Notes under the pieces: model-generated
Told to the model about the DNA's origin: nothing
The model's database searches: none
What the model saw: only the letters and a program-made list of their open reading frames with translations
From: Lachnospiraceae bacterium
GTDB lineage: Bacteria; Bacillota; Clostridia; Lachnospirales; Lachnospiraceae
Length of the DNA: 64,000 nucleotides
Reading direction: 5' to 3'
Assembly (NCBI GenBank): GCA_021628825.1
Contig: JAJXRY010000002.1
Location: 310,001 to 374,000 of the forward strand
Part shown: positions 17,761 to 28,323 of the stretch, piece after piece
How positions within the stretch are numbered: position 1 is the stretch's first letter
Layout of the letters: every line of letters begins with the position of its first letter
Made by a program: the position numbers and the translations under genes

Positions 17761-20138
17761 ATGAAAAAAAGGATGCGAAAGACAAAAAGTTTTTTTCAAT
17801 CTGAAGAAAGCTTCATCAGATACGAAATTAAATGAGACAGTAAATGAGGCTGAAGTAATGTCGCCTCCTTCTGAAGACACGCTTTCTGAAAATGTAAAGA
17901 AGAAAAAGGGCTTTGAGTTTACAAAGTTCAGCAGGAAGAAAAAAGAAAGAAAACAGCAGATGGAAGAGGGTCTTACCGAAGTGAAGGAGAGGGGCAGGAA
18001 GGTTAAGAAAGATCTTAAGAAGGCTCAGAATGAAGTCCGTGAGGATGTTAAGGACACGGTGAAACAGAAGAAGGACTCCAATCTGAAGTTTGGTATCTTT
18101 GGTCTGCGGAGTAAAATATATCTGTGTTTCCTGGTTCCGATTGTTTTTATGGTTGTCGTAGGTTTTGTTTCATACCGCTATGCAGAGGATGGATTGAGTG
18201 AGAAATACATGGAATCTACCCAACAGACAGCAAACATGGCAACAGACTATATGGATGTAAGCTGCTCCGGTATTAAGTCGGAAGCCATGCAGTATGCTTT
18301 TGATGGTGATCTTGAGAAGTATTTCCTTGGACTAATGGGTAAGTCCGCGATTGAAAAGGCGAACTATTACAGTGACACCAGAGTGAAACTGGCAGCATCA
18401 CAGACGGCGGATTCTTTTATCAATGACATCCATATAATTACCATGTCCGGCAATAACTGCATGACAACGAAAACGTCTGACAAGATTGATGGTTTTTATA
18501 AGGATTTTTCTTTCAGAAATTCAGGAAATGTCACCGGATGCATCGAGTATCAAAAAGTGGATCAGCCATCATGATATAATTGATGAAACATTTGGTACGA
18601 ACAGCGATGATTATTTTGTTTCCTATGCTCTGCAGTCGAGTCAGAAGATGGGATATATTGTAATTGATGTAAACAGTGATGCAGTTCGTGATCTGTTAAG
18701 CGGTATGGATTTGGGATCCGGAAGTATTATCGGGTTTGTAACAGATGAAGGAAAAGAGATTGTCTGCACCAGAGATGATGAGGACAAGGTTGTTTTCCTT
18801 GATGAATCTGTTTTCCCCGGTCAGGACTTTTATGTTGAAAGCTCCGGCAGCGATGAAATGGCCGGAAATATGGAAGTAAGATACAATGGAAAGCATTATC
18901 TCTATATTTACAGCCGCAGCGAAGCTACCGGAATTTCCTTCTGTTCTTTGATTCCTTCCAGTGTAGTAACCGGACAGGCAGAGAAGATTAAAAATATTAC
19001 CATTGCGTTCGTTATCATTGCAGGTATTATTTCCCTGCTGATCGGTACCATAATTGCTCAGGGAATATTAAGAAACATGAGAAGAATTTCCAAGCGTCTG
19101 AATCAGGTGGCAGAAGGTGACCTTACTGTTCAGGTGGATGCCAGGGGACGTGATGAATTCCAGTCTCTTGCGAAGACGGCAACCAACATGGTTCATAATA
19201 ATAAGAAGCTTGTTATGAGATTGTCCGGAACAGCTGCCCAGCTGGAAGCCTCTTCCGATGATGTACATAATGTATCAAGCAGCATTAACAATTATTCTTC
19301 TGATATTACCAAGGCAATTGATGAAATCAGTATTGGTATGACGAAACAGGCTGAGCATGCCGAAGAATGTGTAATTAAGACCAATGAGCTGTCTGAGAAG
19401 ATGAAGGCCATCAGTGACATGGTGGAAAAGGCAGAGCAGCTCAGTGATAAAACGGAAAACATGATCAGGAAGGGTACCGAAATCGTGGAAGTGCTTTCCA
19501 CGAGAGCGAAGGAAACTTCAGATATTACGAATAAGGTTGGTGAAAGCATCAGCCTGTTGAAGAAGGAATCCGAAACGATTAATGGATTTGCACAGACCAT
19601 TAACCAGATTTCCAAGCAGACGAATCTCCTTTCCTTAAATGCTTCCATTGAAGCAGCAAGAGCAGGAGAAGCCGGAAGAGGATTTGCTGTTGTAGCACAG
19701 GAAATCCGTAATCTGGCAGATGATTCCAGTGTGGCAGCAGGCGAGATTAAGAATAAGGTTGAGATTATTTCCGCACAGACGATGTCTACCGTAGAGAGTG
19801 CGAAGAATGCGGAAGAGATGGTTGCGTTCCAGCAGGAAGCAGTAGGACAGGTTATTGAGGTCTTTAAGGAAATGAACGATCAGATGCAGGAGCTTTTCGT
19901 GAACTTAAAGGAGATCGGCGATTGTACCGCTTCTGCGGATGTGGAGAGAAACGAAACACTTGATGCCGTAGAGAATATTTCCGCGATTATTCAACAGACT
20001 GCAAGCAGCTCTTCACTTGTTCATGATATGGCCTTAGAGCTTTTGAACAATGTTGAGAAGCTGACACAGACTGCCGGAGTTCTGGATGACAACATGAACG
20101 GTCTGAAAACTGAAATTAATGCCTTTACGATTGAGTAA
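17761..20138 (+). CDS. Methyl-accepting chemotaxis protein with long N-terminal cytoplasmic extension, frameshifted in sequence
   Basis: About 790 residues. The first ~115 residues are highly charged (Lys/Glu/Asp repeats such as EVKERGRKVKKDLKKAQNEV), then a membrane helix (YLCFLVPIVFMVVVGFVSY), a double-Cache-like extracellular sensor of about 270 residues, a second helix (NITIAFVIIAGIISLLIG), a HAMP domain and a signalling coiled coil with tip SLNASIEAARAGEAGRGF. At the 5' end, reducing the 7-A run (17764-17770) and the 7-T run (17790-17796) to five gives MKKDAKDKKFFNLKKASS in frame. A 5-T run near 18506 hides a second break. The charged extension before the first helix is unusual for chemoreceptors. 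Confidence 0.83.
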
Positions 20139-20180
20139 TTTTGTAGTAAGATAAATTCGTAATAGCAACTATGTAAATGA

Positions 20181-20210
20181 CGGGTCCGCTAATACAGCGG
20201 ACCTGTTTTT
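20181..20210 (+). terminator. Rho-independent terminator after chemoreceptor
   Basis: GGTCCGCT / AGCGGACC stem with a 5-base loop followed by five Ts. Confidence 0.8.
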
Positions 20211-20634
20211 ATGAATGGAGTTGTGAACAGTTACCATAGTCTTATATCAAAGAACCATGTCTGCGTAAGCAGAGGGAGGCCGCAGTGCGACGATGATCTA
20301 TTTTTGAAAACATGATATGCAGCAGGAAGTTTAAGTTGCCATGCATATGAGAAAAATGATCCAATGGATCATTTTTTTGAGTTGCAATGCATCCAGAGAA
20401 GCTGCCAGTGGCAGGTTCGGTTGGTAAGCAGTCAGAAGCAATGAAGTAATCAGGAAGCTTTGGGATTGCTCTGTGGTTATGCACATCATGTTGTCGAAGG
20501 TAGGGAATCTGTACGCGGAGTCTATCTTTTGCAAACGATTTAAAGTCATATAATTATGTCATCATAAAAGAAAATTTATTCGTGTGAAGATTCGATCCTT
20601 CAGGCAACAGGTGCTTTTTGAAGGAGGAATGTTT
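20211..20634. other. Non-coding region containing dispersed repeat copy 2
   Basis: No convincing gene in 424 bases. A GAACAGTTAC sequence at 20225 resembles the GTAACTATTCAG repeat end. The rest holds the palindromic repeat at 20338 and the leader of the ABC-F gene. ABC-F antibiotic-resistance genes often have regulatory leaders, but no clear attenuator was found. Confidence 0.4.
20338..20390. repeat. Dispersed palindromic repeat (ATGATCC/GGATCAT family), copy 2
   Basis: AAAAATGATCC and GGATCATTTTT arms around a 3-base loop (20352-20375), preceded by GCCATGCATATGAG and followed by TTGAGTTGCAATGC, the same flanks as the copies at 12993 and 38578. Confidence 0.75.
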
Positions 20635-22208
20635 ATGTCACAAATTAATGTATCGAATCTTACCTTTACTTACGAAGGTAGTTTTGAACCGGTTTTTTTG
20701 AGAATGTGTCCTTTTCTATTGATACGAACTGGAAGCTGGGGTTTATTGGAAGAAACGGAAAGGGGAAAACCACATTTTTTTAAATCTTTTTACTTGGGAA
20801 ACAGGAATATCAGGGTTCCATTACGGCAAGTACCGTATTTGAGTATTTTCCATATAATGTAAACGACAGTCAGTTAAAACGAAGCTGTGCAGAGTTCATG
20901 GAGGAGCTGAAACCGGCCTGTGAAGTCTGGCGGGTCATCTGTGAGCTGAATCTGTTGGAAATCGATGCAGAGGTCTTATACCGGCCTTTTGAGACGTTGA
21001 GCTTCGGAGAACGGACGAAGGTTATGCTGGCGTTGCTGTTTTCCGGTGAAAATGAGTTCCTGCTGATTGATGAGCCGACGAATCATCTGGATCAGGAGTC
21101 CAGAGAGGTTGTGAAGCGTTATCTGCAGGGAAAGAAGGGCTTTATTTTAGTAAGCCATGACCGGGATCTGCTGGATGCCTGTATTGATCATGTGCTCGTC
21201 CTTAACCGGAAGACGATAGAGGTTCAGACCGGCAATTTTTCAAGCTGGTGGGAAAATAAGACACGGCAGGATCATTTTGCGCAGGCAGAGAATGAGAAGC
21301 ATCTGAAAGAAATCGGAAAGCTTAAGGAGGCAGCTCTGCGCACCCGGAATTGGGCGGACCAGAATGAGAATACAAAAATCGGGTTTAATCCGGTTAAGGA
21401 GCATGACCGCTGTATCAGCACCAGAGCGTATATCGGTGCCAAGACCAAGAAGATGCAAAGCCGTGTGAAGCAGATGCAGAACCGGATCTCCAGAGAAATC
21501 GAGGAAAAGGAGGGTCTCCTGCAGGATATTGAAAATCCGGTTGATTTAAAGCTGATGCCTCTGAAATATTATAAGGAGGTCTTAGTTTCTGCGAGAGAAT
21601 ATGGGATTGGTTATCTAAGGGAAGAATCACAGAAGCCAGAGCAGGTGCAGACGTTGAAAGAATTCTATACGGATCAGATCAAGTGGATCTTCCGGGATTT
21701 CGGATTTGAGATCCGGCAGGGAGAACGGGTATTTCTTCACGGAAAGAACGGATGTGGTAAGTCGAGCCTGATTCATGCAATTTTAGGAGAGCAGGGGATG
21801 ATCCAGGAGGGAATACTTCAGGTTGGATCCGGGCTTGTGATTTCCTATATTAATCAGGACACCTCCCATTTAAGAGGAAGTCTTAAAGCGTATGCCAAAG
21901 CACAGGATCTGGACGAAAGCCTGTTTCTTTCCATATTAAGACAACTCGACCTGGAACGGGTGCAGTTTCATAAGAATCTGGAGGACTATTCCGAAGGGCA
22001 GAAAAAGAAGGTACTGATTGCCGGAAGTCTGTTAAAGCCGGCACACCTTTATATCTGGGATGAGCCATTAAATTATATTGATGTATTTTCCAGAATGCAG
22101 ATTGAAAAGCTGATTTTGCAGTACCGGCCAACGATGCTGATTGTGGATCATGATGTGCGTTTCCACGAAAAAATTGCAACAAAGGTTTACGAGATAGAAA
22201 AAGGTTGA
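20635..22208 (+). CDS. ABC-F ribosomal protection protein (Lsa-like), frameshifted in sequence
   Basis: Soluble protein with two ATP-binding cassettes and no membrane part, about 520 residues. Lsa-type ABC-F proteins bind the ribosomal E site and dislodge lincosamides, pleuromutilins and streptogramin A. The corrected N terminus reads MSQINVSNLTFTYEG and IDTNWKLGFIGRNGKGKTTF, very close to Lsa proteins. Further on are signature LSFGERTKV, Walker B FLLIDEPTNHLD, a basic linker (KTKKMQSRVKQMQNRI), second Walker A GKNGCGKSS and signature YSEGQKKKV. Breaks at the 7-T (20693), 7-T (20776) and 5-T (20787) runs are repaired by removing 2, 2 and 1 bases. Drug specificity cannot be read from sequence. 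Confidence 0.82.
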
Positions 22209-22270
22209 ACGGATCGTTAACATGTTGTATGTTTAATGTTAGATAACAGCACATAAATGAGGGGGAGAAC

Positions 22271-23314
22271 ATGAAGAGAAAAATTATTGCAATGTTACTT
22301 GCAGTCAGTATGATACTTGCATCTACCGGATGTAGCGCTTATGGTCAGGCGTTGAAGCTTGCAAAGGATTATGAGCCGGTTGTAGAGGAAGAGGTTATAG
22401 AAGAGGTGGAACTTCCTGATGAAGAGGAAATTCTGGATGAAGATATTCTGAATGAAGATATTTGGAATGATGAGGAATTCTTTGAAGAAATGGAAGAGGA
22501 TATTACGGAAGCAGAGGATGCAACAACCGTAACCTTTGAAAATGGGAAGTCCTTTCAGTTAACCGAAGCTGCCATTAGGGTTGAGAGTGATGTGAAAATT
22601 GGCTATGAGCTGCAAGGAACAGCATCCATTCTGGAAGTTGGAGTGTTCACAGATTATCCGGCGTCTGAGTTCGCAGAGAATATGAGCGAATTGATGAAGG
22701 AAAATTCCGGGGAAGTACCTTTCGTGGATTACCATGAGGAAGGAATCTACATTACCGGCATTATGGAAGATCTGCTTATGCTTTCATTCATTCGTGAGGA
22801 TGGTGAAGGTCAGACCTATCTTTTAACGGTGTATACCATGGATACCGACAATGCACTGGATATTACGAATAGCATTATTTCCGACTTTCTGGCAAGCGGA
22901 ATTGCCGGATATGCTGTGCGTACGGAGTATGGAGAAGCAATTACCGAGCTGAATGAGGACGAATTGTATTACACCATTCCGGGCGATTATACGTGCACCT
23001 ATAGCTGTGAATATTTCAACAGCTTTGATAACGGAGATTACCAGGCTACGTTGTATGAAAAGCAGGATGATGAGTTGGAGCGTTTCCTTGATGGAGAAAC
23101 GGATACTTATTTTGGAACTTATCAGTTAGAGGAGATTGGAACGTTAGACAGTTCCCATGGAACCATTCATATCGTGGAAGGGGAATCCGATGGTATCTAT
23201 CAGTACTTTGCAGCCAGTGAGGATGGAACGGTAACGATGTTCTTTACTGCGGATTATGCATACCCGATGACGTTAGAGGAATGTGAACAGCTTATCCAGA
23301 GCTTTATTTCATAG
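22271..23314 (+). CDS. Lipoprotein of unknown function, acidic linker
   Basis: A 347-residue secreted lipoprotein: signal peptide with lipobox LASTGC at residues ~17-22, then a very acidic, Glu/Asp-rich linker (~35-80) and a mixed alpha/beta region without a family I recognise. The linker probably spans the cell wall. GAGGGGG precedes the ATG. It is followed after 18 bases by maf and may be co-transcribed with it. Confidence 0.75.
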   Translation: MKRKIIAMLLAVSMILASTGCSAYGQALKLAKDYEPVVEEEVIEEVELPDEEEILDEDILNEDIWNDEEFFEEMEEDITEAEDATTVTFENGKSFQLTEAAIRVESDVKIGYELQGTASILEVGVFTDYPASEFAENMSELMKENSGEVPFVDYHEEGIYITGIMEDLLMLSFIREDGEGQTYLLTVYTMDTDNALDITNSIISDFLASGIAGYAVRTEYGEAITELNEDELYYTIPGDYTCTYSCEYFNSFDNGDYQATLYEKQDDELERFLDGETDTYFGTYQLEEIGTLDSSHGTIHIVEGESDGIYQYFAASEDGTVTMFFTADYAYPMTLEECEQLIQSFIS

Positions 23315-23332
23315 TATAACAGGAGTATAACA

Positions 23333-23938
23333 ATGAATCATCCGATTGAAGAGATTATCCTGGCTTCGGGCTCGCCGCGGCGAAAAGAATTACTGCAACG
23401 GATCGGGATTCCATTCCGGGTAATTAAAAGTGAATGTGAAGAGATTACCACGAAGACAGAGCCATGTGAAGTGGTGATGGAATTGTCACAGCAAAAAGCC
23501 TTTGATGTATATTCAAAATTAAGTGAAACAGAGCGGAAGGGCAGAATGGTTCTGGGAGCGGATACGATTGTTGCCATTCACGGAAGGATTCTTGGAAAGC
23601 CAAAGGATGAACAGGATGCCATTTCCATGCTGCAGGAGCTGAGTGGAGAGATTCACCACGTTTATACCGGCGTTACCCTCTTGTGGGAGGATTCATCGGG
23701 GCAGATGCAGCGGAATACGTTTTATGAGGACACGGAAGTGGAAATGTATCCGATGAGTATGCAGGAAATTGAGAATTACGTGGCAACCGGTGAACCGATG
23801 GACAAGGCCGGAGCCTATGCCATTCAGGGAGGCTGTGTGATCTATATTAAGGAAATCCGTGGAGAATACAGCAATGTAGTAGGGCTTCCGGTGGCAAGAC
23901 TTTATCAGGAATTAAGCCGTATGGGAAGCAATGAATGA
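23333..23938 (+). CDS. maf: Maf family nucleoside triphosphate pyrophosphatase
   Basis: A 201-residue cytoplasmic house-cleaning enzyme that hydrolyses non-canonical or excess nucleoside triphosphates. The N-terminal substrate loop ILASGSPRRKELL is diagnostic; ADTIVAIHGRILGKPKD and GKAGAYAIQGG-like DKAGAYAIQGGCVI complete the site. Intact. The start ATG has AGGAG nine bases upstream. Confidence 0.92.
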   Translation: MNHPIEEIILASGSPRRKELLQRIGIPFRVIKSECEEITTKTEPCEVVMELSQQKAFDVYSKLSETERKGRMVLGADTIVAIHGRILGKPKDEQDAISMLQELSGEIHHVYTGVTLLWEDSSGQMQRNTFYEDTEVEMYPMSMQEIENYVATGEPMDKAGAYAIQGGCVIYIKEIRGEYSNVVGLPVARLYQELSRMGSNE

Positions 23939-23980
23939 TCGGGTGGTTCGGAATAAATAACGAAGAACAGGAGAAGGGAA

Positions 23981-24553
23981 ATGAGCTATTTACGGATACG
24001 TGCGGCTGTCGTAGAGGACGCCGCAGAATTACTGGAAATCTACAGACCTTATGTGGAGCACACGGCAATTACCTTTGAATATGATGTGCCATCTGTGGAA
24101 GAATTTGCATCACGTATTACGAACACTCTGCAGAAATATCCCTATCTTGTGGCAGAGTATGAGGGCAGGCTGATTGGATATGCCTATGCTGGTGCATTTA
24201 AAGAACGTGCTGCCTATGACTGGAGCATTGAGACCTCGGTGTATGTGCGTGAGGATATGAAGCGGATGGGCGTTGGAAGGGCGTTATATGCTGTGCTGGA
24301 AGAATGTCTCCGTAAGCAGCATATTTTAAATGTGAATGCCTGCATCGGTTATCCGGAAGAAGAGGATGAACATCTGAATGCAGACAGCGTGCGTTTTCAT
24401 AAGAAGATGGGCTATTCAATGGTAGGAGAATTCCATCGGTGCGGATATAAGTTCGGAACCTGGTACAATATGGTCTGGATGGAGAAGATGCTTGGGGAAC
24501 ATTCCCCGGAGCCGCTTCCGGTTATTCCTTTCCGTGCGGATATGATTCCGTAA
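23981..24553 (+). CDS. GNAT N-acetyltransferase (phosphinothricin acetyltransferase-like)
   Basis: A 190-residue GNAT enzyme using acetyl-CoA. It resembles the PAT group: LRIRAAVVEDAAELLEIYRPY at the N terminus, ETSVYVREDMKRMGVGRALY as the acetyl-CoA-binding motif A, and FHKKMGYSMVGEFHRCGYKFG near the C terminus. These proteins acetylate amino-acid-like substrates such as methionine sulfone or phosphinothricin. AGGAGAAGGG precedes the ATG. Intact. Confidence 0.88.
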   Translation: MSYLRIRAAVVEDAAELLEIYRPYVEHTAITFEYDVPSVEEFASRITNTLQKYPYLVAEYEGRLIGYAYAGAFKERAAYDWSIETSVYVREDMKRMGVGRALYAVLEECLRKQHILNVNACIGYPEEEDEHLNADSVRFHKKMGYSMVGEFHRCGYKFGTWYNMVWMEKMLGEHSPEPLPVIPFRADMIP

Positions 24554-24694
24554 AGACACAATAGATATATACAGGGCAATTCGTGGATATCAAGTCAGGG
24601 GCAAAATACCTTTTGGACCTGACATCAATAGCGTTAATGATAAAGCATCAGAAAGGAAACAACTGTACATCGACACAGTTAAGGTAGACAGAGT

Positions 24695-26826
24695 ATGGCA
24701 CATATTGAGAAATGGATTAACATCGAAGAAAATGGAATTTATCTTGTCTTCGGTGTGACAGAAGAGAATCAGTTGAAGTTCCTTCATTTTTCTTCCAAAC
24801 CGTTTGAAGGGCTTAACGAGAGAGATTTATTTATGAAGGAGGGCTTCCAGCTTGTCCAGGTGAACTTTTTCCGGCTATAACCGGCCTTATGAAAAGCACG
24901 GAAACAAGCATATCGTAACCGCACCCGGTTATCTGCTTACCTTTGTGGATCTGAAGGATGAGCGTAATGAGACTGGCCGTAAGCTTACCTTTATCCAGAA
25001 GGATGAGATGACCGGAGCCAAAGTGATTACCTATTGGCAGTTCTATCAGGGAACCTCTGTGATCCGCATGTACAATGAAGTAATTAACGAAGGCTCTGAG
25101 GTGCAGACGTTAGAGTATCTTTCCTCCTTCTATTATCTTGGAATTGAAAAGGAAGGAAAACTAAGCTCTGACGATAAGATGAGCCTTACCTATGCCTGTC
25201 ACGGATGGCAGAAGGAAATGAATTTCCGGACGAGTACCTTCCCGGAGCTTGGCTTCGGACAGACCCAGCCGACCGTATGCCAGAGAACCTCTGTTACATT
25301 TGAGTTGACCAATACCGGAAACTGGTCTACGAAGAAATACCTGCCGATGGGATATCTTGAAAATTCCGAAGCCGATACTTCTCTTTTCTGGCAGATTGAG
25401 CATAATGGCTCCTGGCACGCAGAAATCAGTGATGTCAACAATCATTTTTATGTGGCACTGAGCGGTCCGACCGAAGTACAGTCTCACTGGTTCAAGCAGT
25501 TAAAGCCTGGTGAAAGCTTTACCTCTGTTCCGGTTGCAGTCGGTGTATCGGAAGGATGCTTTGATACGGCCATGGGCGAGCTTACCAAGTACCGCCGTAT
25601 GATCCGCCGTCCGAATAAGGATAATGAGAATCTTCCGGTTATCTTTAACGATTATATGAACTGTCTGTTCGGTGATCCGACGACCGAAAAGGAGCTTCCG
25701 CTGATTGATGCGGCAGCAGCTATGGGTTGTGAATATTATGTCATTGATGCGGGCTGGTATGCGCCCGGCGAATGGTGGGACAGTGTTGGTGAATGGCAGC
25801 AGTGTTATGAGCGTTTTTCCGAACGGCATCGAGGAAGTAACCAATTATATTCGTGAAAAGGGCATGGTTCCCGGTGTATGGTTAGAGCTTGAGGTTATGG
25901 GAATTAACTGCGAGAAGGCAAAGAGCGTTCCGGATGACTGGTTCTTTATCCGCCATGGAAAGAGGGTCTATGACCGCAGCAGATATCAGCTTGACTTCCG
26001 TAATCCGGCAGTCATTGATCATGTCAATGAGGTCATTGACCGTGTGGTGAATCAGTATGGTGTCGGTTATATCAAGATGGATTATAATATTGAACCCGGA
26101 ATTGGTACAGAGCTTTATGCAGACAGTGTCGGACAGGGGATGCTGGAGCATGAAAGAGCATACCTGAAGTGGCTTGACGGCGTATTTGCGAAGTATCCTG
26201 ATCTTGTAATTGAAAACTGTTCCAGCGGTGGTCTGCGTACCGATTATGCAATGCTTGCAAGATACAGTATCCAGTCTACCTCGGATCAGGAGGACTACCG
26301 CAACTATGCAACCATCGCAGCAAATGCCGGAGCGGCACTTACTCCGGAGCAGGCAGCAATCTGGTCCTATCCGCTTAAGGATGGTGATGAGGAAGAGACG
26401 ATTTACAATATGGTTAATGCACTCCTGCTTCGCATCCACCAGAGCGGTCACCTGGCACAGCTTTCCAAAAAGCGTCATGCTTTGGTAAAGGAGGGCATAG
26501 AATATTATAAATCCATTCGTCAGGATATTAAAAAAGCACTTCCCGTATGGCCGAATGGCTTTGCAACGAGTCTGGATCACTTTTTATGTGCCGGATGGAA
26601 GGTAGAAGGAAAGAGCTATCTGGCGGTATGGAGAAGATATGGAGAGACCTCTGAGTATGATATACCGCTTGAAAAGCTTACCGATGGAAAACCAGTAAAG
26701 GAAGTAAGGCTTGCTTATCCGAAGGAAAGCTTAAAGGAACATGTGTCCTATGAAGTATCTGAAGATCAGCAGCTTCATGTAAGCTTCAAAGAACCGGTTA
26801 TGGCAAGAATTTTTGAAATCCGTTAA
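24695..26826 (+). CDS. GH36 alpha-galactosidase, frameshifted in sequence
   Basis: About 709 residues, a cytoplasmic retaining alpha-galactosidase that releases terminal galactose from melibiose/raffinose-type or galactomannan oligosaccharides. The N-terminal beta-sandwich is followed by a (beta/alpha)8 barrel: YYVIDAGWYAPGEWWDS begins the barrel, the nucleophile Asp is in GYIKMDYNIEPG and the acid/base Asp is in STSDQEDYRN after IENCSSGG. Breaks at 5-T runs near 24869 and 25816 are each repaired by deleting one T (VNFSGYNRPY and ERFPNGIEEV). No operon partners; monocistronic by spacing. Confidence 0.88.
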
Positions 26827-26911
26827 CGGCTGAGGCATACTTTAATACATATAGTGAGCAGATTATTCAGGCAACGGATAATTCAGACAAAGGAGAGAAA
26901 GGAAAGGGCAG

Positions 26912-27847
26912 ATGAAAAACAAACAAAACCTGTTTCGGAGACTGTTGGCAGTAATGATGCTGGTGCTTGTGATGGCATTCAGCACACAGACTACGGCAAA
27001 GGCCGGATTCGGCGATTTCAATGATTATGACAGCAGCAGTGACTGGGACAGCAGCGACAGCTGGGATTCGGGCTGGGACAGTGATTATGACAGCTATGAC
27101 TATGATTATGATGATGACGGCGGCAGCGGGGAATTTAGTCCGATTGCCATTGTTATTGGGTTGATTATCGTTGTTTATTCCATTATTGAGAGCAGCAGAA
27201 AGAAGAATAAGAAGACATCGGGAACAGCGACACAGAGAGCACCTCAGAATCGTGCGCCGGCACCGGCACCTGCGGATCAGACAGAATCAATCAGTCAGCA
27301 GATCAAGGCGAAGGATCCGTTATTTACTGCACAGGATTTCCTGGCGTTTGCAGGCGATGTTTATATGGATATCCAGAGTGCGTGGGAGAAGCGTGATCTG
27401 ACACCGGTTCGTGCAGTACTGCATCAGAATCTGTATCAGCAGACCGAGAAACAGATTCAGAAGAAAATACAGGATGGTGTGGTGAACCATTTAGAGAGAA
27501 TCAGTGTAAACAAATCTTATCTGATGTCCTATCATACGGATGAGAAGTATGAATATCTGGATGTATATCTGGCAGCCAGCATGATTGATTATCAGGTAAA
27601 GGAAGCAACCGGAGAGATCCTGTTCGGAGATAAAACAACCAGATGGAACATGCAGTACAAGATGACCTTTATGAGATCTGTAGGCAGTCTTACCAAAGAT
27701 GCCAAGGATAAAGAAAAGGGTCTGGTATGTCCGAACTGTGGAGCACCTTTAACCGGAACCTCATTCGGTAAGTGTGAATACTGTGGATGCATTGTTACAA
27801 CGGGTGCCTATGACTGGGTATTGTCAGCATTTACGGCAATTAAGTAA
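26912..27847 (+). CDS. Tim44-like domain protein with C-terminal zinc ribbon
   Basis: 311 residues: a signal peptide or anchor (LLAVMMLVLVMAFSTQTTAKA), a low-complexity Asp/Ser/Tyr linker (residues ~32-72), a membrane helix (IAIVIGLIIVVYSII), a basic Pro/Ala linker, then a Tim44-like domain (DPLFTAQDFLAFAGDVYMDIQSAW onward) and a zinc ribbon (CPNCGAP and CEYCGC). The topology suggests that the Tim44-like and zinc parts are cytoplasmic or juxtamembrane. Similar Firmicutes proteins have no assigned function. Intact. Confidence 0.75.
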   Translation: MKNKQNLFRRLLAVMMLVLVMAFSTQTTAKAGFGDFNDYDSSSDWDSSDSWDSGWDSDYDSYDYDYDDDGGSGEFSPIAIVIGLIIVVYSIIESSRKKNKKTSGTATQRAPQNRAPAPAPADQTESISQQIKAKDPLFTAQDFLAFAGDVYMDIQSAWEKRDLTPVRAVLHQNLYQQTEKQIQKKIQDGVVNHLERISVNKSYLMSYHTDEKYEYLDVYLAASMIDYQVKEATGEILFGDKTTRWNMQYKMTFMRSVGSLTKDAKDKEKGLVCPNCGAPLTGTSFGKCEYCGCIVTTGAYDWVLSAFTAIK

Positions 27848-27949
27848 TACAAAGCCGCCAAGACGGGCTGTCAGTATTTATTCGTAGTATTTATTTCAAA
27901 AAGTTGTTGACAATTTCTACAAAAGGTTTTATTGTTAGTAACAACAAAT

Positions 27950-28240
27950 AAATAGTGCTTCAAACCTGAGAGAAAGAGGAGTAGGCTTTTGAAACTATCA
28001 CAGAGAGCTGTCATATGGTGGAAGACAGTATAGGGACAATTGTTGAATGGGCTTTCGAGGACGGTCCGAACTTACAGTAGGCACCGGCGGGATTCGCACC
28101 CGTTATCATGGCGACATGTATGATAGTGCATGGAACAAAGGATGAAAGAAATCATTTATAATTTAACAGACTTTCATCGAAATTGAGTGGCACCGCGTTA
28201 ATGATGATTACCGCCTCAAGTTAATCTTGAGGCGGTTTTC
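27950..28240 (+). ncRNA. T-box riboswitch, tryptophan-specific
   Basis: Leader RNA of the trpXYZ operon. The conserved Stem I elements (CAGAGAG at 28001, GGTGGAAGACAG) are followed by a specifier loop GAATGG with the codon TGG (Trp) at 28048-28050. The T-box GTGGCACCGCG at 28187-28197 has UGGC, which pairs with GCCA of tRNA-Trp (discriminator G), agreeing with the specifier. A terminator stem (28211-28220 / 28226-28235) with a T run competes with the antiterminator. Uncharged tRNA-Trp should switch the operon on. Confidence 0.93.
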
Positions 28241-28323
28241 TGTTTTTGTAAACCGGTCTCAAAACTATCAGAACCAAATCATTTATTTTTGAGAACGCCA
28301 AAGAGCGTAGAGAGGAGTAACTT

